Assembly (NCBI RefSeq): GCF_963678635.1
Contig: NC_087062.1
Span: 39,077,330 to 39,141,329 of the forward strand
Source: Symsagittifera roscoffensis
Lineage: Eukaryota > Xenacoelomorpha > Acoela > Convolutidae
Length of the DNA: 64,000 bases
Direction: 5' to 3'
The translations under genes and the position numbers were made by a program. Below, one piece after another: positions 1-12,534 of this stretch (its first letter is position 1; each line of letters begins with the position of its first letter). The notes beneath the pieces are model-generated. The model did no database searches and was not told the DNA's origin. It saw nothing but the letters and a program-made list of their open reading frames with translations.

Positions 1-118
1 ACTAAAACCAAATTTGCTTAGCAAAAATCCACAAAAGTATGTCTAGAAAGAAATCCAAATCGCCAAAAGCACCTGAATCTAGAAAAGATATGAAATCTAT
101 TGCCTTGCAGTACAATTG

Positions 119-190
119 GTCGAGATCGACTAGTGGTTAGGACATTGCGTTGTGGCCGCAATAACCCAGGTTCGAATCCTGGTCTGGACA
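119..190 (+). pseudogene. tRNA-His(GTG)-like copy
   Basis: Anticodon and T arms are intact. Base 4 of the acceptor is G opposite G, and D-stem base 11 is A opposite A, so two stems have mismatches. Confidence 0.6.
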
Positions 191-561
191 GCAGCTTCTG
201 GAAAAAACTTAACAATTTTATACACCATATGCCAAAAACAATTAAACGAAACAATACTTACAGAAAAATTACAAAACATTTTCTTTTAGGAAAATACTGC
301 TCTGCAACAACTAATCCTAAACAATTTAGCTTATTGAAAATCAATCAAAGAAGTTATTCGAAAAATCATCAGATACCAGAAAACCTTGATTAATGATTAA
401 GAAAAACGCTGAAAAAAAAGGGAGTTTTTGCAGAGCTGAGGTTACCGAAATCAAACTTCATAATCAAAAATCCACAAAAGTCTGTCTAGAAAGAGTTCAA
501 AGTCGCCAAAAGCACCTGAATCTTGAAAAAAAATGAAATCGATTGCGTTGCAGGACAATTG

Positions 562-633
562 GTCCAGATCGTCTAGAGGTTAGGACATTGCGTTGTGGCC
601 GCAATAACCCAGGTTCGAATCCTGGTCTGGACA
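562..633 (+). tRNA. tRNA-His(GTG)
   Basis: All four stems pair. The only change from the consensus is tagagg for tagtgg in the D loop. No close TTTT follows; the nearest is about 24 nt downstream. Confidence 0.8.
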
Positions 634-1006
634 GCAGCTTCTGGAAAAAACTAAAAAATTTTATACACCATTTGCCAAAAACAATTAAACGAAACAATAG
701 TTGCAGAAAAAATACTTAACAGTTTCTTTTAGGAAAATACTGCTCTGCAACAACTAATCCTAAACAATTTAGCTAATTGAAAATCAATCAAAGAAGTTAT
801 TCGAAAAATCATCAGATACCAGAAAACCTTGATTAATGATTAAGAAAAACTCTAAAAAAAGGAGAAATTTTTGCAGAGCTGAGGTTACCGAAATCAAATT
901 TCATAATCAAAAGTCCACAAAAATCTGTCTAGAAAGAGTTCAAAGTCGCCAAAAGCACCTGAATCTTGAAAAAAAAAATGAAATCGATTGCCTTGCAGGA
1001 CAATTG

Positions 1007-1078
1007 GTCCAGATCGTCTAGAGGTTAGGGCATTGCTTTGTGGCCGCAGTAACCCAGGTTCGAATCCTGGTCTGGACA
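1007..1078 (+). tRNA. tRNA-His(GTG), anticodon-stem variant
   Basis: The anticodon arm is TTGCT/CGCAG, which breaks base pair 31:39 and leaves a T:G pair at 27:43. The rest is intact. Confidence 0.6.
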
Positions 1079-1454
1079 GCAGCAGCTTCTGGAAAAAACT
1101 AAAAAAAATTTTATACACCGTTTGCCAAAAACAATTAAACGAAACAATACTTACAGAAAAAATACAAAACAGTTTCTTTTAGGAAAATACTGCTCTGCAA
1201 CAACTAATCCTAAACAATTTAGCTTATTGAAAATCAATCAAAGAAGTTATTCGAAAAATCATCAGATACCAGAAAACCTTGATTAATGATTAAGAAAAAC
1301 GCTGAAAAAAAAGGGAGTTTTTGCAGAGCTGAGGTTACCGAAATCAAACTTCATAATCAAAAATCCACAAAAGTCTGTCTAGAAAGAGTTCAAAGTCGCC
1401 AAAAGCACCTGAATCTTGAAAAAAAATGAAATCGATTGCGTTGCAGGACAATTG

Positions 1455-1526
1455 GTCCAGATCGTCTAGAGGTTAGGACATTGCGTTGTGGCCGCAATAA
1501 CCCAGGTTCGAATCCTGGTCTGGACA
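1455..1526 (+). tRNA. tRNA-His(GTG)
   Basis: Same body as the copy 893 bp upstream. All stems pair. Confidence 0.8.
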
Positions 1527-1900
1527 GCAGCTTCTGGAAAAAACTAAAAAATTTTATACACCATTTGCCAAAAACAATTAAACGAAACAATAGTTGCAGA
1601 AAAAATACTTAACAGTTTCTTTTAGGAAAATACTGCTCTGCAACAACTAATCCTAAACAATTTAGCTAATTGAAAATCAATCAAAGAAGTTATTCGAAAA
1701 ATCATCAGATACCAGAAAACCTTGATTAATGATTAAGAAAAACTCTAAAAAAAAGGAGAAATTTTTGCAGAGCTGAGGTTACCGAAATCAAATTTCATAA
1801 TCAAAAGTCCACAAAAATCTGTCTAGAAAGAGTTCAAAGTCGCCAAAAGCACCTGAATCTTGAAAAAAAAAATGAAATCGATTGCCTTGCAGGACAATTG

Positions 1901-1972
1901 GTCCAGATCGTCTAGAGGTTAGGGCATTGCTTTGTGGCCGCAGTAACCCAGGTTCGAATCCTGGTCTGGACA
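1901..1972 (+). tRNA. tRNA-His(GTG), anticodon-stem variant
   Basis: Duplicate of the copy at 1007, with the same TTGCT/CGCAG arm. Confidence 0.6.
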
Positions 1973-2344
1973 GCAGCAGCTTCTGGAAAAAACTAAAAAG
2001 TTTTATACACCGTTTGCCAAAAACAATTAAACGAAACAATAGTTACAGAAAAAATACAAAACAGTTTGTTTTAGGAAAATACTGCTCTGCATAACTAATC
2101 CTTAACATTTTAGCTTATTGAAAATCTGTCAAAGAAGTTATTCAAAAATCATCAGATACCAGAAAACCTTGATAATGATTAAGGAAAACGCTAAAAAAAC
2201 GAGAAATTTTTGCAGAGTTGAAATAAACCGAAATCAAATTTAATAAGCAAAAAGCCACAAATGTATGTCTAGAAAGAAATCCAAATCGCCAAAAGCACCT
2301 GAATCTAGAAAAGATATGAAATCTATTGCCTTGCAGTACAAGTG

Positions 2345-2416
2345 GTCGAGATCGTCTAGTGGTTAGGACATTGCGTTGTGGCCGCAATAACCCAAGTTCG
2401 AATCATGGTCTTGACT
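2345..2416 (+). pseudogene. tRNA-His-like, hairpin-linked
   Basis: First copy with the damaged 3' half (T stem ending CATGG, acceptor TCTTGAC, T at position 73). Also has G at position 4 and AAGTTCGAATC as B box. Confidence 0.65.
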
Positions 2417-2436
2417 GCAGCTGCTGAAAAAACCTA

Positions 2437-2575
2437 GAAACTTTTAAAAACCACATGCCAAAGACAATCAAACGAAAAAAGAGACACAGAAATAAATACA
2501 AAACTGTTTTGTATTTACTTCTGTTACTATTGTTTCGTTTAATTGTCTTTGGCTTGTGGTTTTTAAAATTTTTTA
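2437..2575 (+). repeat. foldback (hairpin) in the tRNA 3' flank
   Basis: The core is 2451-2559. The left arm begins ccacatgccaaagacaat and the right arm ends attgtctttggcttgtgg, giving arms of about 54 bp with few mismatches around a very short loop. The flanking cttttaaaaa and tttttaaaat extend the symmetry. The right arm is an inverted copy of the unit's own 3' flank and adds about 100 bp, which explains the 543-bp units. The same structure lies at +106 to +214 from the tRNA start in 23 units. Confidence 0.9.
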
Positions 2576-2889
2576 GTTGTTTCCATGTAGTTTTTTTTGA
2601 AATTTTACTCTATTCGGAAAATATTGCTCTGTAAAAATAATCCTTAGCATTTTAGCTTATTGAAAATCAATCAAAGAAGTTATTCAAAAAATCTTGACAT
2701 GCCAGAAAACTTTGATTAACGATTAATGAAAACGCTAAAAAAAACGAGAATTTTTTGCAGAGCCGAAGTAAACTAAAATCAAATTTGCTTAGCAAAAATC
2801 CACAAAAGTATGTCTAGAAAGAGTTCCAAGTCGCCAAAAGCACCTGAATCTAGAAAAGATATGAAATCTATTGCCTTGCAGTACAGTTG

Positions 2890-2961
2890 GTCCAGATCGT
2901 CTATTTGTTAGGACATTGCGTTGTGGTCGCAATAACCCAGGTTCGAATCATGGTCTTGACT
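2890..2961 (+). pseudogene. tRNA-His-like, hairpin-linked
   Basis: The D loop reads ATTTGTTA, which loses the invariant GG. The 3' half is damaged as in the other hairpin units. Loop TTGTGGT. Confidence 0.65.
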
Positions 2962-3432
2962 GCAGCTGCTGAAAAAACCTATAAACTTTTTAAAAACCAC
3001 ATGCCAAAGACAATTAAACGAAAAAAGAGTTAAAGAAATAATTACAAAACTGTTTTGTATTTACTTCTGTTACTATTGTTTCGTTTAATTGTCTTTGGTT
3101 TTTGGTTTTTAAAAAATTTTTGTTGTTTCCATTTAGTTTTTTTTGAAATTTTACTCTATTCGGAAAATATTGCTCTGTAAAAATAATCCTTAGCATTTTA
3201 GCTTATTGAAAATCAATCAAAGAAGTTATTTAAAAAATCTTGACAGGCCAGAAAACTTTGATTAACGATTAATGAAAACGCTAAAAATACGAGAAATTTT
3301 TGCAGAGCTGAAGTAAACTGAAATCAAATTTTATAAGCAAAAAGCCAAAAAGGCTGTCTAGAAAGTGTTCCAAATCGCAAAAGCACCTGAATCTAGAAAA
3401 GATTTGAAAACGATTGTCTTGCAGTACAAATG

Positions 3433-3504
3433 GTCCAGAGCTTCAAGTGGTTAGGATATTGCGTTGTCGACGCAATAACCCAGTTTCGTATCCTGGTCTT
3501 GACT
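3433..3504 (+). pseudogene. tRNA-like with anticodon GTC
   Basis: The anticodon arm pairs perfectly around TTGTCGA, so a scanner would read Asp(GTC). The D stem, T loop (TTTCGTATC) and acceptor are all altered. A hairpin follows. Confidence 0.65.
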
Positions 3505-3973
3505 GCAGCTGCTGAAAAAACCTATAAACTTTTAAAAACCACATGCCAAAGACAATTAAACGAAAAAAGAGTTACAGAAATAAATACAAAACTGTTTTGT
3601 AATTACTTCAGTTACTATTGTTTCGTTTAATTGTCTTTGGCCTGTGGTTTTCGTAATTTTTTAGTTGTTTCCATGAAGTTTTTTTTGAAATTTTACTCTT
3701 TTCGGAAAATATTGCTCCTTAAAATAATCCTTAACATTTTAGCTTATTGAAAATCAATCAAAGAAGTTATTCAAAAAATCTTGACATGCCTGAAAACTTT
3801 GATTAACGATTAATGAAAACGCTAAAAACTAGAAATTTTTGCAGAGCCGAAGTAAACTAAAATCAAATTTGCTTAGCAAAAATCCACAAAAGTCTGTCTA
3901 GAAAGAGTTCCAAGTCGCCAAAAGCACCTGAATCTAGAAAAGATATTAAATCTATTGCCTTGCAGTACAATTG

Positions 3974-4045
3974 GTCCAGATCGTCTATTTGTTAGGACAT
4001 TGCGTTGTGGCCGCATTAACCCAGGTTCGAATCATGGTCTTGACT
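3974..4045 (+). pseudogene. tRNA-His-like, hairpin-linked
   Basis: ATTTG D loop, CGCAT 3' anticodon strand and CATGG/TCTTGACT 3' end. Confidence 0.65.
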
Positions 4046-4516
4046 GCAGCTGCTGAAAAAACCTATAAACTTTTAAAAACCACATGCCAAAGACAATTAA
4101 ACGAAAAAAGAGTTACAGAAATAATAACAAAACTGTTTTGTATTTACTTCTGTTACTATTGTTTCGTTTAATTGTCTTTGGCTTGTGGTTTTAAAAAATT
4201 TTTAGTTGTTTCTATGTAGTTTTTTTGAAATTTTACTCTATTCGGAAAATATTGCTCTGCAAAAATAATCCTTAACATTTTAGCTTATTGAAAATCAATC
4301 AAAGAGGTTATTCAAAAAATCTTGACATGCCAGAAAATTTCATTAACGATTAATGAAAATGCTAAAAAAAACGAGAAATTTTTGCAGAGCCGAAGTAAAC
4401 TAAAACCAAATTTGCTTAGCAAAAATCCACAAAAGTATGTCTAGAAAGAGTTTCAAGTCGCCAAAAGCACCTGAATCTAGAAAAGATATGAAAACGATTG
4501 TCTTGCAGTAAAATTG

Positions 4517-4588
4517 GTCCAGATCGTCTAGTGGTTAGGACATTGCGTTGTGGCCGCAATAACTCAGGTTCGAATCCTGGTCTGGGAA
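4517..4588 (+). tRNA. tRNA-His(GTG), type a
   Basis: D, anticodon and T arms pair. The acceptor 3' strand is TCTGGGA, so 1:72 is G:A and 2:71 is T:G. This is the founder form of type a in the 986-bp repeat. Confidence 0.6.
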
Positions 4589-4991
4589 GCAGCTTCTGGA
4601 ACAAACTATGAAACTTTATAAATCACATGCCAAAAACAATTAAACAAAACAATAGTCACAGAAAAAATACAAAACAGTTTCTTTTAGGAAAATACTGCTC
4701 TGCAAAAACTAATCCGTAACAAATTAGCTTATTCAGAATCAATCAAAGAAGTTATTCAAAAAATCATCAGATACCAGAAAACCTTGATAATGATTAAGCA
4801 AAACGCTAAAAAAACGAGAAATTTTTGCAGAGCTGAAGTAAACCGAAATCAAATTTAATAAGCAAAAAGCCACAAAAGTATGTCTAGAAAGAAATCCAAA
4901 TCGCCAAAAGCACCAAAAACGAGAAATCCAAATCGCCAAAAGCACCTGAATCTAGAAAAGATATGAAATCGATTGGCTTGCAGTACAATTG

Positions 4992-5063
4992 GTCCAGAGC
5001 GTCAAGTGGTTAGGACATTGCGTTGTCGACGCAATAACCCAGTTTCGAATCCTGGTCCTGACT
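4992..5063 (+). pseudogene. tRNA-like with anticodon GTC
   Basis: Shares TTGTCGA and the gcgtcaagtgg D arm with the copy at 3433. The T stem reads CCAGT/CCTGG. Hairpin follows. Confidence 0.62.
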
Positions 5064-5533
5064 GCAGCTGCTGAAAAAACCTATAAACTTTTTAAAACCA
5101 CGTGCCAAAGACAATTAAACGAAAAAAGAGTTACAGAAATAAATACAAAACTGTTTTGTATTTACTTCTGTTACTATTGTTTCGTTTAATTGTCTTTGGC
5201 TTGTGGTTTTCAAAATTTTTTAATTGTTTCCATGTTGTTTTTTTTTGAAATTTTACTCTTTTCGGAAAATATTGCTCCTTAACATAATCCTTAACATTTT
5301 AGCTTATTGAAAATCAATCAAAGAAATTATTCAAAAAATCTTGACATGCCTGAAAACTTTGATTAACGATAAATGAAAACGCTAAAAACTATAAATTTTC
5401 GCAGAGCCGAAGTAAACTAAAATCAAATTTGCGTAGCAAAAATCCACAAAAGTCTGTCTAGAAAGAGTTCCAAGTCGCCAAAAGCACCTGAATCTAGAAA
5501 AGATATTAAATCTATTGCCTTGCAGTACAATTG

Positions 5534-5605
5534 GTCCAGATCGTCTATTTGTTAAGACATTGCGTTGTGGCCGCATTAACCCAGGTTCGAATCATGGCCT
5601 TGACT
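5534..5605 (+). pseudogene. tRNA-His-like, hairpin-linked
   Basis: ATTTG D loop, gttaag in place of gttagg, CGCAT, and catggccttgact at the 3' end. Confidence 0.62.
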
Positions 5606-6075
5606 GCAGCTGCTGAAAAAACCTATAAACTTTTTAAAACCACGTGCCAAAGACAATTAAACGAAAAAAGAGTTACAGAAAAAAATACAAAATTGTTTTG
5701 TATTTACTTCTGTTACTATTGTTTCGTTTAATTGTCTTTGGCTTGTGGTTTTCAAAATTTTTAAATTGTTTCCATGTTGTTTTTTTTTGAAATTTTACTC
5801 TTTTCGGAAAATATTGCTCCTTAACATAATCCTTAACATTTTAGCTTATTGAAAATCAATCAAAGAAATTATTTAAAAAATCTTGACATGCCTGAAAACT
5901 TTGATTAACGATAAATGAAAACGCTAAAAACTATAAATTTTTGCAGAGCCGAAGTAAACTAAAATCAAATTTGCGTAGCAAAAATCCACAAAAGTCTGTC
6001 TAGAAAGAGTTTCAAGTCGCCAAAAGCACCTGAATCTAGAAAAGATATGAAAACGATTGTCTTGCAGTAAAATTG

Positions 6076-6147
6076 GTCCAGATCGTCTAGTGGTTAGGAC
6101 ATTGCGTTGTGGCCGCAATAACTCAGGTTCGAATCCTGGTCTGGGAA
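6076..6147 (+). tRNA. tRNA-His(GTG), type a
   Basis: First type a copy of the regular 986-bp series. G:A at 1:72 is its only broken pair. Confidence 0.6.
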
Positions 6148-6519
6148 GCAGCTTCTGGAACAAACTATGAAACTTTATAAATCACATGCCAAAAACAATT
6201 AAACAAAACAATAGTCACAGAAAAAATACAAAACAGTTTCTTTTAGGAAAATACTGCTCTGCAAAAACTAATCCGTAACAAATTAGCTTATTCAGAATCA
6301 ATCAAAGAAGTTATTCAAAAAATCATCAGATACCAGAAAACCTTGATAATGATTAAGCAAAACGCTAAAAAAAACGAGAATTTTTCGCAGAGCTGAGGTA
6401 AACCGAAATCAAATTTAATAAGCAAAAAGCCACATAAGTATGTCTAGAAAGAGTTCCAAATCGCCAAAAGCACCTGAATCTAGAAAAGATATGAAATCGA
6501 TTGCCTAGCAGTACAATTG

Positions 6520-6591
6520 GTCCAGATCGTCTAGTGGTTAGGACATTGCGTTGTGGCCGCAATAACCCAGGTTCGAATCATGGTCTTGACT
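6520..6591 (+). pseudogene. tRNA-His-like, type b
   Basis: Type b consensus: D and anticodon arms perfect. The T stem has G:A at 52:62, the acceptor C:T at 4:69, and position 73 is T. Hairpin at 6626-6734. Confidence 0.65.
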
Positions 6592-7061
6592 GCAGCTGCT
6601 GAAAAAACCTAGAAACTTTTAAAAACCACATGCCAAAGACAATCAAACGAAAAAAGAGATACAGAAATAAATACAAAACTGTTTTGTATTTACTTCTGTT
6701 ACTATTGTTTCGTTTAATTGTCTTTGGCTTGTGGTTTTCAAAATTTTTAAATTGTTTCCATGTTGTTTTTTTTTGAAATTTTACTCTTTTCGGAAAATAT
6801 TGCTCCTTAACATAATCCTTAACATTTTAGCTTATTGAAAATCAATCAAAGAAATTATTTAAAAAATCTTGACATGCCTGAAAACTTTGATTAACGATAA
6901 ATGAAAACGCTAAAAACTATAAATTTTTGCAGAGCCGAAGTAAACTAAAATCAAATTTGCGTAGCAAAAATCCACAAAAGTCTGTCTAGAAAGAGTTTCA
7001 AGTCGCCAAAAGCACCTGAATCTAGAAAAGATATGAAAACGATTGTCTTGCAGTAAAATTG

Positions 7062-7133
7062 GTCCAGATCGTCTAGTGGTTAGGACATTGCGTTGTGGCC
7101 GCAATAACTCAGGTTCGAATCCTGGTCTGGGAA
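7062..7133 (+). tRNA. tRNA-His(GTG), type a
   Basis: Type a consensus sequence. Confidence 0.6.
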
Positions 7134-7505
7134 GCAGCTTCTGGAACAAACTATGAAACTTTATAAATCACATGCCAAAAACAATTAAACAAAACAATAG
7201 TCACAGAAAAAATACAAAACAGTTTCTTTTAGGAAAATACTGCTCTGCAAAAACTAATCCGTAACAAATTAGCTTATTCAGAATCAATCAAAGAAGTTAT
7301 TCAAAAAATCATCAGATACCAGAAAACCTTGATAATGATTAAGCAAAACGCTAAAAAAAACGAGAATTTTTCGCAGAGCTGAGGTAAACCGAAATCAAAT
7401 TTAATAAGCAAAAAGCCACATAAGTATGTCTAGAAAGAGTTCCAAATCGCCAAAAGCACCTGAATCTAGAAAAGATATGAAATCGATTGCCTAGCAGTAC
7501 AATTG

Positions 7506-7577
7506 GTCCAGATCGTCTAGTGGTTAGGACATTGCGTTGTGGCCGCAATAACCCAGGTTCGAATCATGGTCTTGACT
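7506..7577 (+). pseudogene. tRNA-His-like, type b
   Basis: Type b consensus, hairpin-linked. Confidence 0.65.
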
Positions 7578-8047
7578 GCAGCTGCTGAAAAAACCTAGAA
7601 ACTTTTAAAAACCACATGCCAAAGACAATCAAACGAAAAAAGAGATACAGAAATAAATACAAAACTGTTTTGTATTTACTTCTGTTACTATTGTTTCGTT
7701 TAATTGTCTTTGGCTTGTGGTTTTCGAAATTTTTAAATTGTTTCCATGTTGTTTTTTTTTGAAATTTTACTTTTTTCGGAAAATATTGCTCCTTAACATA
7801 ATCCTTAACATTTTAGCTTATTGAAAATCAATCAAAGAAATTATTCAAAAAATCTTGACATGCCTGAAAACTTTGATTAACGATAAATGAAAACGCTAAA
7901 AACTATAAATTTTTGCAGAGCCGAAGTAAACTAAAATCAAATTTGCGTAGCAAAAATCCACAAAAGTCTGTCTAGAAAGAGTTTCAAGTCGCCAAAAGCA
8001 CCTGAATCTAGAAAAGATATGAAAACGATTGTCTTGCAGTAAAATTG

Positions 8048-8119
8048 GTCCAGATCGTCTAGTGGTTAGGACATTGCGTTGTGGCCGCAATAACTCAGGT
8101 TCGAATCCTGGTCTGGGAA
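8048..8119 (+). tRNA. tRNA-His(GTG), type a
   Basis: Type a consensus sequence. Confidence 0.6.
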
Positions 8120-8491
8120 GCAGCTTCTGGAACAAACTATGAAACTTTATAAATCACATGCCAAAAACAATTAAACAAAACAATAGTCACAGAAAAAATA
8201 CAAAACAGTTTCTTTTAGGAAAATACTGCTCTGCAAAAACTAATCCGTAACAAATTAGCTTATTCAGAATCAATCAAAGAAGTTATTCAAAAAATCATCA
8301 GATACCAGAAAACCTTGATAATGATTAAGCAAAACGCTAAAAAAACCGAGAATTTTTCGCAGAGCTGAGGTAAACCGAAATCAAATTTAATAAGCAAAAA
8401 GCCACACAAGTATGTCTAGAAAGAGTTCCAAATCGCCAAAAGCACCTGAATCTAGAAAAGATATGAAATCGATTGCCTTGCAGTACAATTG

Positions 8492-8563
8492 GTCCAGATC
8501 GTCTAGTGGTTAGGACATTGCGTTGTGGCCGCAATAACCCAGGTTCGAATCATGGTCTTGACT
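8492..8563 (+). pseudogene. tRNA-His-like, type b
   Basis: Type b body. The upstream flank reads ccttgcag, where other type b units have cctagcag. Confidence 0.65.
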
Positions 8564-9033
8564 GCAGCTGCTGAAAAAACCTAGAAACTTTTAAAAACCA
8601 CATGCCAAAGACAATCAAACGAAAAAAGAGATACAGAAATAAATACAAAACTGTTTTGTATTTACTTCTGTTACTATTGTTTCGTTTAATTGTCTTTGGC
8701 TTGTGGTTTTCAAATTTTTTAAATTGTTTCCATGTTGTTTTTTTTTGAAATTTTACTCTTTTTGGAAAATATTGCTCCTTAACATAATCCTTAACATTTT
8801 AGCTTATTGAAAATCAATCAAAGAAATTATTCAAAAAATCTTGACATGCCTGAAAACTTTGATTAACGATAAATGAAAACGCTAAAAACTATAAATTTTT
8901 GCAGAGCCGAAGTAAACTAAAATCAAATTTGCGTAGCAAAAATCCACAAAAGTCTGTCTAGAAAGAGTTCCAAGTCGCCAAAAGCACCTGAATCTAGAAA
9001 AGATATTAAATCTATTGCCTTGCAGTACAATTG

Positions 9034-9105
9034 GTCCAGATCGTCTATTTGTTAGGACATTGCGTTGTGGCCGCATTAACCCAGGTTCGAATCATGGTCT
9101 TGACT
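9034..9105 (+). pseudogene. tRNA-His-like, extra hairpin unit
   Basis: Related to the copies at 3974 and 5534 (ATTTG D loop, CGCAT). It is inserted between a type b and a type a unit and breaks the two-unit rhythm. Confidence 0.65.
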
Positions 9106-9575
9106 GCAGCTGCTGAAAAAACCTAGAAACTTTTAAAAACCACGTGCCAAAGACAATTAAACGAAAAAAGAGTTACAGAAATAAATACAAAATTGTTTTG
9201 TATTTACTTCTGTTACTATTGTTTCGTTTAATTGTCTTTGGCTTGTGGTTTTCAAATTTTTTTAATTGTTTCCATGTTGTTTTTTTTTGAAATTTTACTC
9301 TTTTCGGAAAATATTGCTCCTTAACATAATCCTTAACATTTTAGCTTATTGAAAATCAATCAAAGAAATTATTCAAAAAATCTTGACATGCCTGAAAACT
9401 TTGATTAACGATAAATGAAAACGCTAAAAACTATAAATTTTTGCAGAGCCGAAGTAAACTAAAATCAAATTTGCGTAGCAAAAATCCACAAAAGTCTGTC
9501 TAGAAAGAGTTTCAAGTCGCCAAAAGCACCTGAATCTAGAAAAGATATGAAAACGATTGTCTTGCAGTAAAATTG

Positions 9576-9647
9576 TTCCAGATCGTCTAGTGGTTAGGAC
9601 ATTGCGTTGTGGCCGCAATAACTCAGGTTCGAATCCTGGTCTGGGAA
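9576..9647 (+). tRNA. tRNA-His(GTG), type a, base 1 T
   Basis: Acceptor begins TTCCAGA. Position 1 is T opposite A72, which would pair. The same change recurs at 12535. Confidence 0.55.
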
Positions 9648-10019
9648 GCAGCTTCTGGAACAAACTATGAAACTTTATAAATCACATGCCAAAAACAATT
9701 AAACAAAACAATAGTCACAGAAAAAATACAAAACAGTTTCTTTTAGGAAAATACTGCTCTGCAAAAACTAATCCGTAACAAATTAGCTTATTCAGAATCA
9801 ATCAAAGAAGTTATTCAAAAAATCATCAGATACCAGAAAACCTTGATAATGATTAAGCAAAACGCTAAAAAAAACGAGAATTTTTCGCAGAGCTGAGGTA
9901 AACCGAAATCAAATTTAATAAGCAAAAAGCCACATAAGTATGTCTAGAAAGAGTTCCAAATCGCCAAAAGCACCTGAATCTAGAAAAGATATGAAATCGA
10001 TTGCCTAGCAGTACAATTG

Positions 10020-10091
10020 GTCCAGATCGTCTAGTGGTTAGGACATTGCTTTGTGGCCGCAATTACCCAGGTTCGAATCATGGTCTTGACT
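10020..10091 (+). pseudogene. tRNA-His-like, type b
   Basis: Anticodon stem TTGCT breaks pair 31:39, and the variable region reads TTAC. Confidence 0.65.
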
Positions 10092-10561
10092 GCAGCTGCT
10101 GAAAAAACCTAGAAACTTTTAAAAACCACATGCCAAAGACAATCAAACGAAAAAAGAGATGCAGAAATAAATACGAAACTGTTTTGTATTTACTTCTGTT
10201 ACTATTGTTTCGTTTAATTGTCTTTGGCTTGTGGTTTTCAAAATTTTTAAATTGTTTCCATGTTGTTTTTTTTTGAAATTTTACTCTTTTCGGAAAATAT
10301 TGCTCCTTAACATAATCCTTAACATTTTAGCTTATTGAAAATCAATCAAAGAAATTATTCCAAAAATCTTGACATGCCTGAAAACTTTGATTAACGATAA
10401 ATGAAAACGCTAAAAACTATAAATTTTTGCAGAGCCGAAGTAAACTAAAATCAAATTTGCGTAGCAAAAATCCACAAAAGTCTGTCTAGAAAGAGTTTCA
10501 AGTCGCCAAAAGCACCTGAATCTAGAAAAGATATGAAAACGATTGTCTTGCAGTAAAATTG

Positions 10562-10633
10562 GTCCAGATCGTCTAGTGGTTAGGACATTGCGTTGTGGCC
10601 GCAATAACTCAGGTTCGAATCCTGGTCTGGGAA
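10562..10633 (+). tRNA. tRNA-His(GTG), type a
   Basis: Type a consensus sequence. Confidence 0.6.
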
Positions 10634-11005
10634 GCAGCTTCTGGAACAAACTATGAAACTTTATAAATCACATGCCAAAAACAATTAAACAAAACAATAG
10701 TCACAGAAAAAATACAAAACAGTTTCTTTTAGGAAAATACTGCTCTGCAAAAACTAATCCGTAACAAATTAGCTTATTCAGAATCAATCAAAGAAGTTAT
10801 TCAAAAAATCATCAGATACCAGAAAACCTTGATAATGATTAAGCAAAACGCTAAAAAAAACGAGAATTTTTCGCAGAGCTGAGGTAAACCGAAATCAAAT
10901 TTAATAAGCAAAAAGCCACATAAGTATGTCTAGAAAGAGTTCCAAATTGCCAAAAGCACCTGAATCTAGAAAAGATATGAAATCGATTGCCTAGCAGTAC
11001 AATTG

Positions 11006-11077
11006 GTCCAGATCGTCTAGTGGTTAGGACATTGCGTTGTGGCCGCAATAACCCAGGTTCGAATCATGGTCTTGACT
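11006..11077 (+). pseudogene. tRNA-His-like, type b
   Basis: Type b consensus. The upstream flank has caaattgcc for caaatcgcc. Confidence 0.65.
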
Positions 11078-11547
11078 GCAGCTGCTGAAAAAACCTAGAA
11101 ACTTTTAAAAACCACATGCCAAAGACAATCAAACGAAAAAAGAGATACAGAAATAAATACAAAACTGTTTTGTATTTACTTCTGTTACTATTGTTTCGTT
11201 TAATTGTCTTTGGCTTGTGGTTTTCAAAATTTTTAAATTGTTTCCATGTTGTTTTTTTTTGAAATTTTACTCTTTTCGGAAAATATTGCTCCTTAACATA
11301 ATCCTTAACATTTTAGCTTATTGAAAATCAATCAAAGAAATTATTCAAAAAATCTTGACATGCCTGAAAACTTTGATTAACGATAAATGAAAACGCTAAA
11401 AACTATAAATTTTTGCAGAGCCGAAGTAAACTAAAATCAAATTTGCGTAGCAAAAATCCACAAAAGTCTGTCTAGAAAGAGTTTCAAGTCGCCAAAAGCA
11501 CCTGAATCTAGAAAAGATATGAAAACGATTGTCTTGCAGTAAAATTG

Positions 11548-11619
11548 GTCCAGATCGTCTAGTGGTTAGGACATTGCGTTGTGGCCGCAATAACTCAGGT
11601 TCGAATCCTGGTCTGGGAA
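11548..11619 (+). tRNA. tRNA-His(GTG), type a
   Basis: Type a consensus sequence. An extra A in the downstream A-run near 11840 makes this round 987 bp. Confidence 0.6.
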
Positions 11620-11992
11620 GCAGCTTCTGGAACAAACTATGAAACTTTATAAATCACATGCCAAAAACAATTAAACAAAACAATAGTCACAGAAAAAATA
11701 CAAAACAGTTTCTTTTAGGAAAATACTGCTCTGCAAAAACTAATCCGTAACAAATTAGCTTATTCAGAATCAATCAAAGAAGTTATTCAAAAAATCATCA
11801 GATACCAGAAAACCTTGATAATGATTAAGCAAAACGCTAAAAAAAAACGAGAATTTTTCGCAGAGCTGAGGTAAACCGAAATCAAATTTAATAAGCAAAA
11901 AGCCACATAAGTATGTCTAGAAAGAGTTCCAAATCGCCAAAAGCACCTGAATCTAGAAAAGATATGAAATCGATTGCCTAGCAGTACAATTG

Positions 11993-12064
11993 GTCCAGAT
12001 CGTCTAGTGGTTAGGACATTGCGTTGTGGCCGCAATAACCCAGGTTCGAATCATGGTCTTGACT
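11993..12064 (+). pseudogene. tRNA-His-like, type b
   Basis: Type b consensus, hairpin-linked. Confidence 0.65.
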
Positions 12065-12534
12065 GCAGCTGCTGAAAAAACCTAGAAACTTTTAAAAACC
12101 ACATGCCAAAGACAATCAAACGAAAAAAGAGATACAGAAATAAATACAAAACTGTTTTGTATTTACTTCTGTTACTATTGTTTCGTTTAATTGTCTTTGG
12201 CTTGTGGTTTTCAAAATTTTTAAATTGTTTCCATGTTGTTTTTTTTTGAAATTTTACTCTTTTCGGAAAATATTGCTCCTTAACATAATCCTTAACATTT
12301 TAGCTTATTGAAAATCAATCAAAGAAATTATTCAAAAAATCTTGACATGCCTGAAAACTTTGATTAACGATAAATGAAAACGCTAAAAACTATAAATTTT
12401 TGCAGAGCCGAAGTAAACCAAAATCAAATTTGCGTAGCAAAAATCCACAAAAGTCTGTCTAGAAAGAGTTTCAAGTCGCCAAAAGCACCTGAATCTAGAA
12501 AAGATATGAAAACGATTGTCTTGCAGTAAAATTG

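Larger units (their letters stand above)
1..2100 (+). repeat. array block with 893-bp dimer repeat
   Basis: Five units lie here. The pair of tRNA bodies at 562 and 1007 recurs at 1455 and 1901, offset by 893 and 894 bp, with nearly identical flanks. This is a recent duplication of a two-unit block. Confidence 0.85.
2101..5900 (+). repeat. array block of mostly hairpin-bearing units
   Basis: Units start at 2345, 2890, 3433, 3974, 4517, 4992 and 5534. All except the one at 4517 carry the foldback insertion and a tRNA with a damaged 3' half. Copies differ visibly from each other, so this part looks older than the 986-bp repeat to its right. Confidence 0.85.
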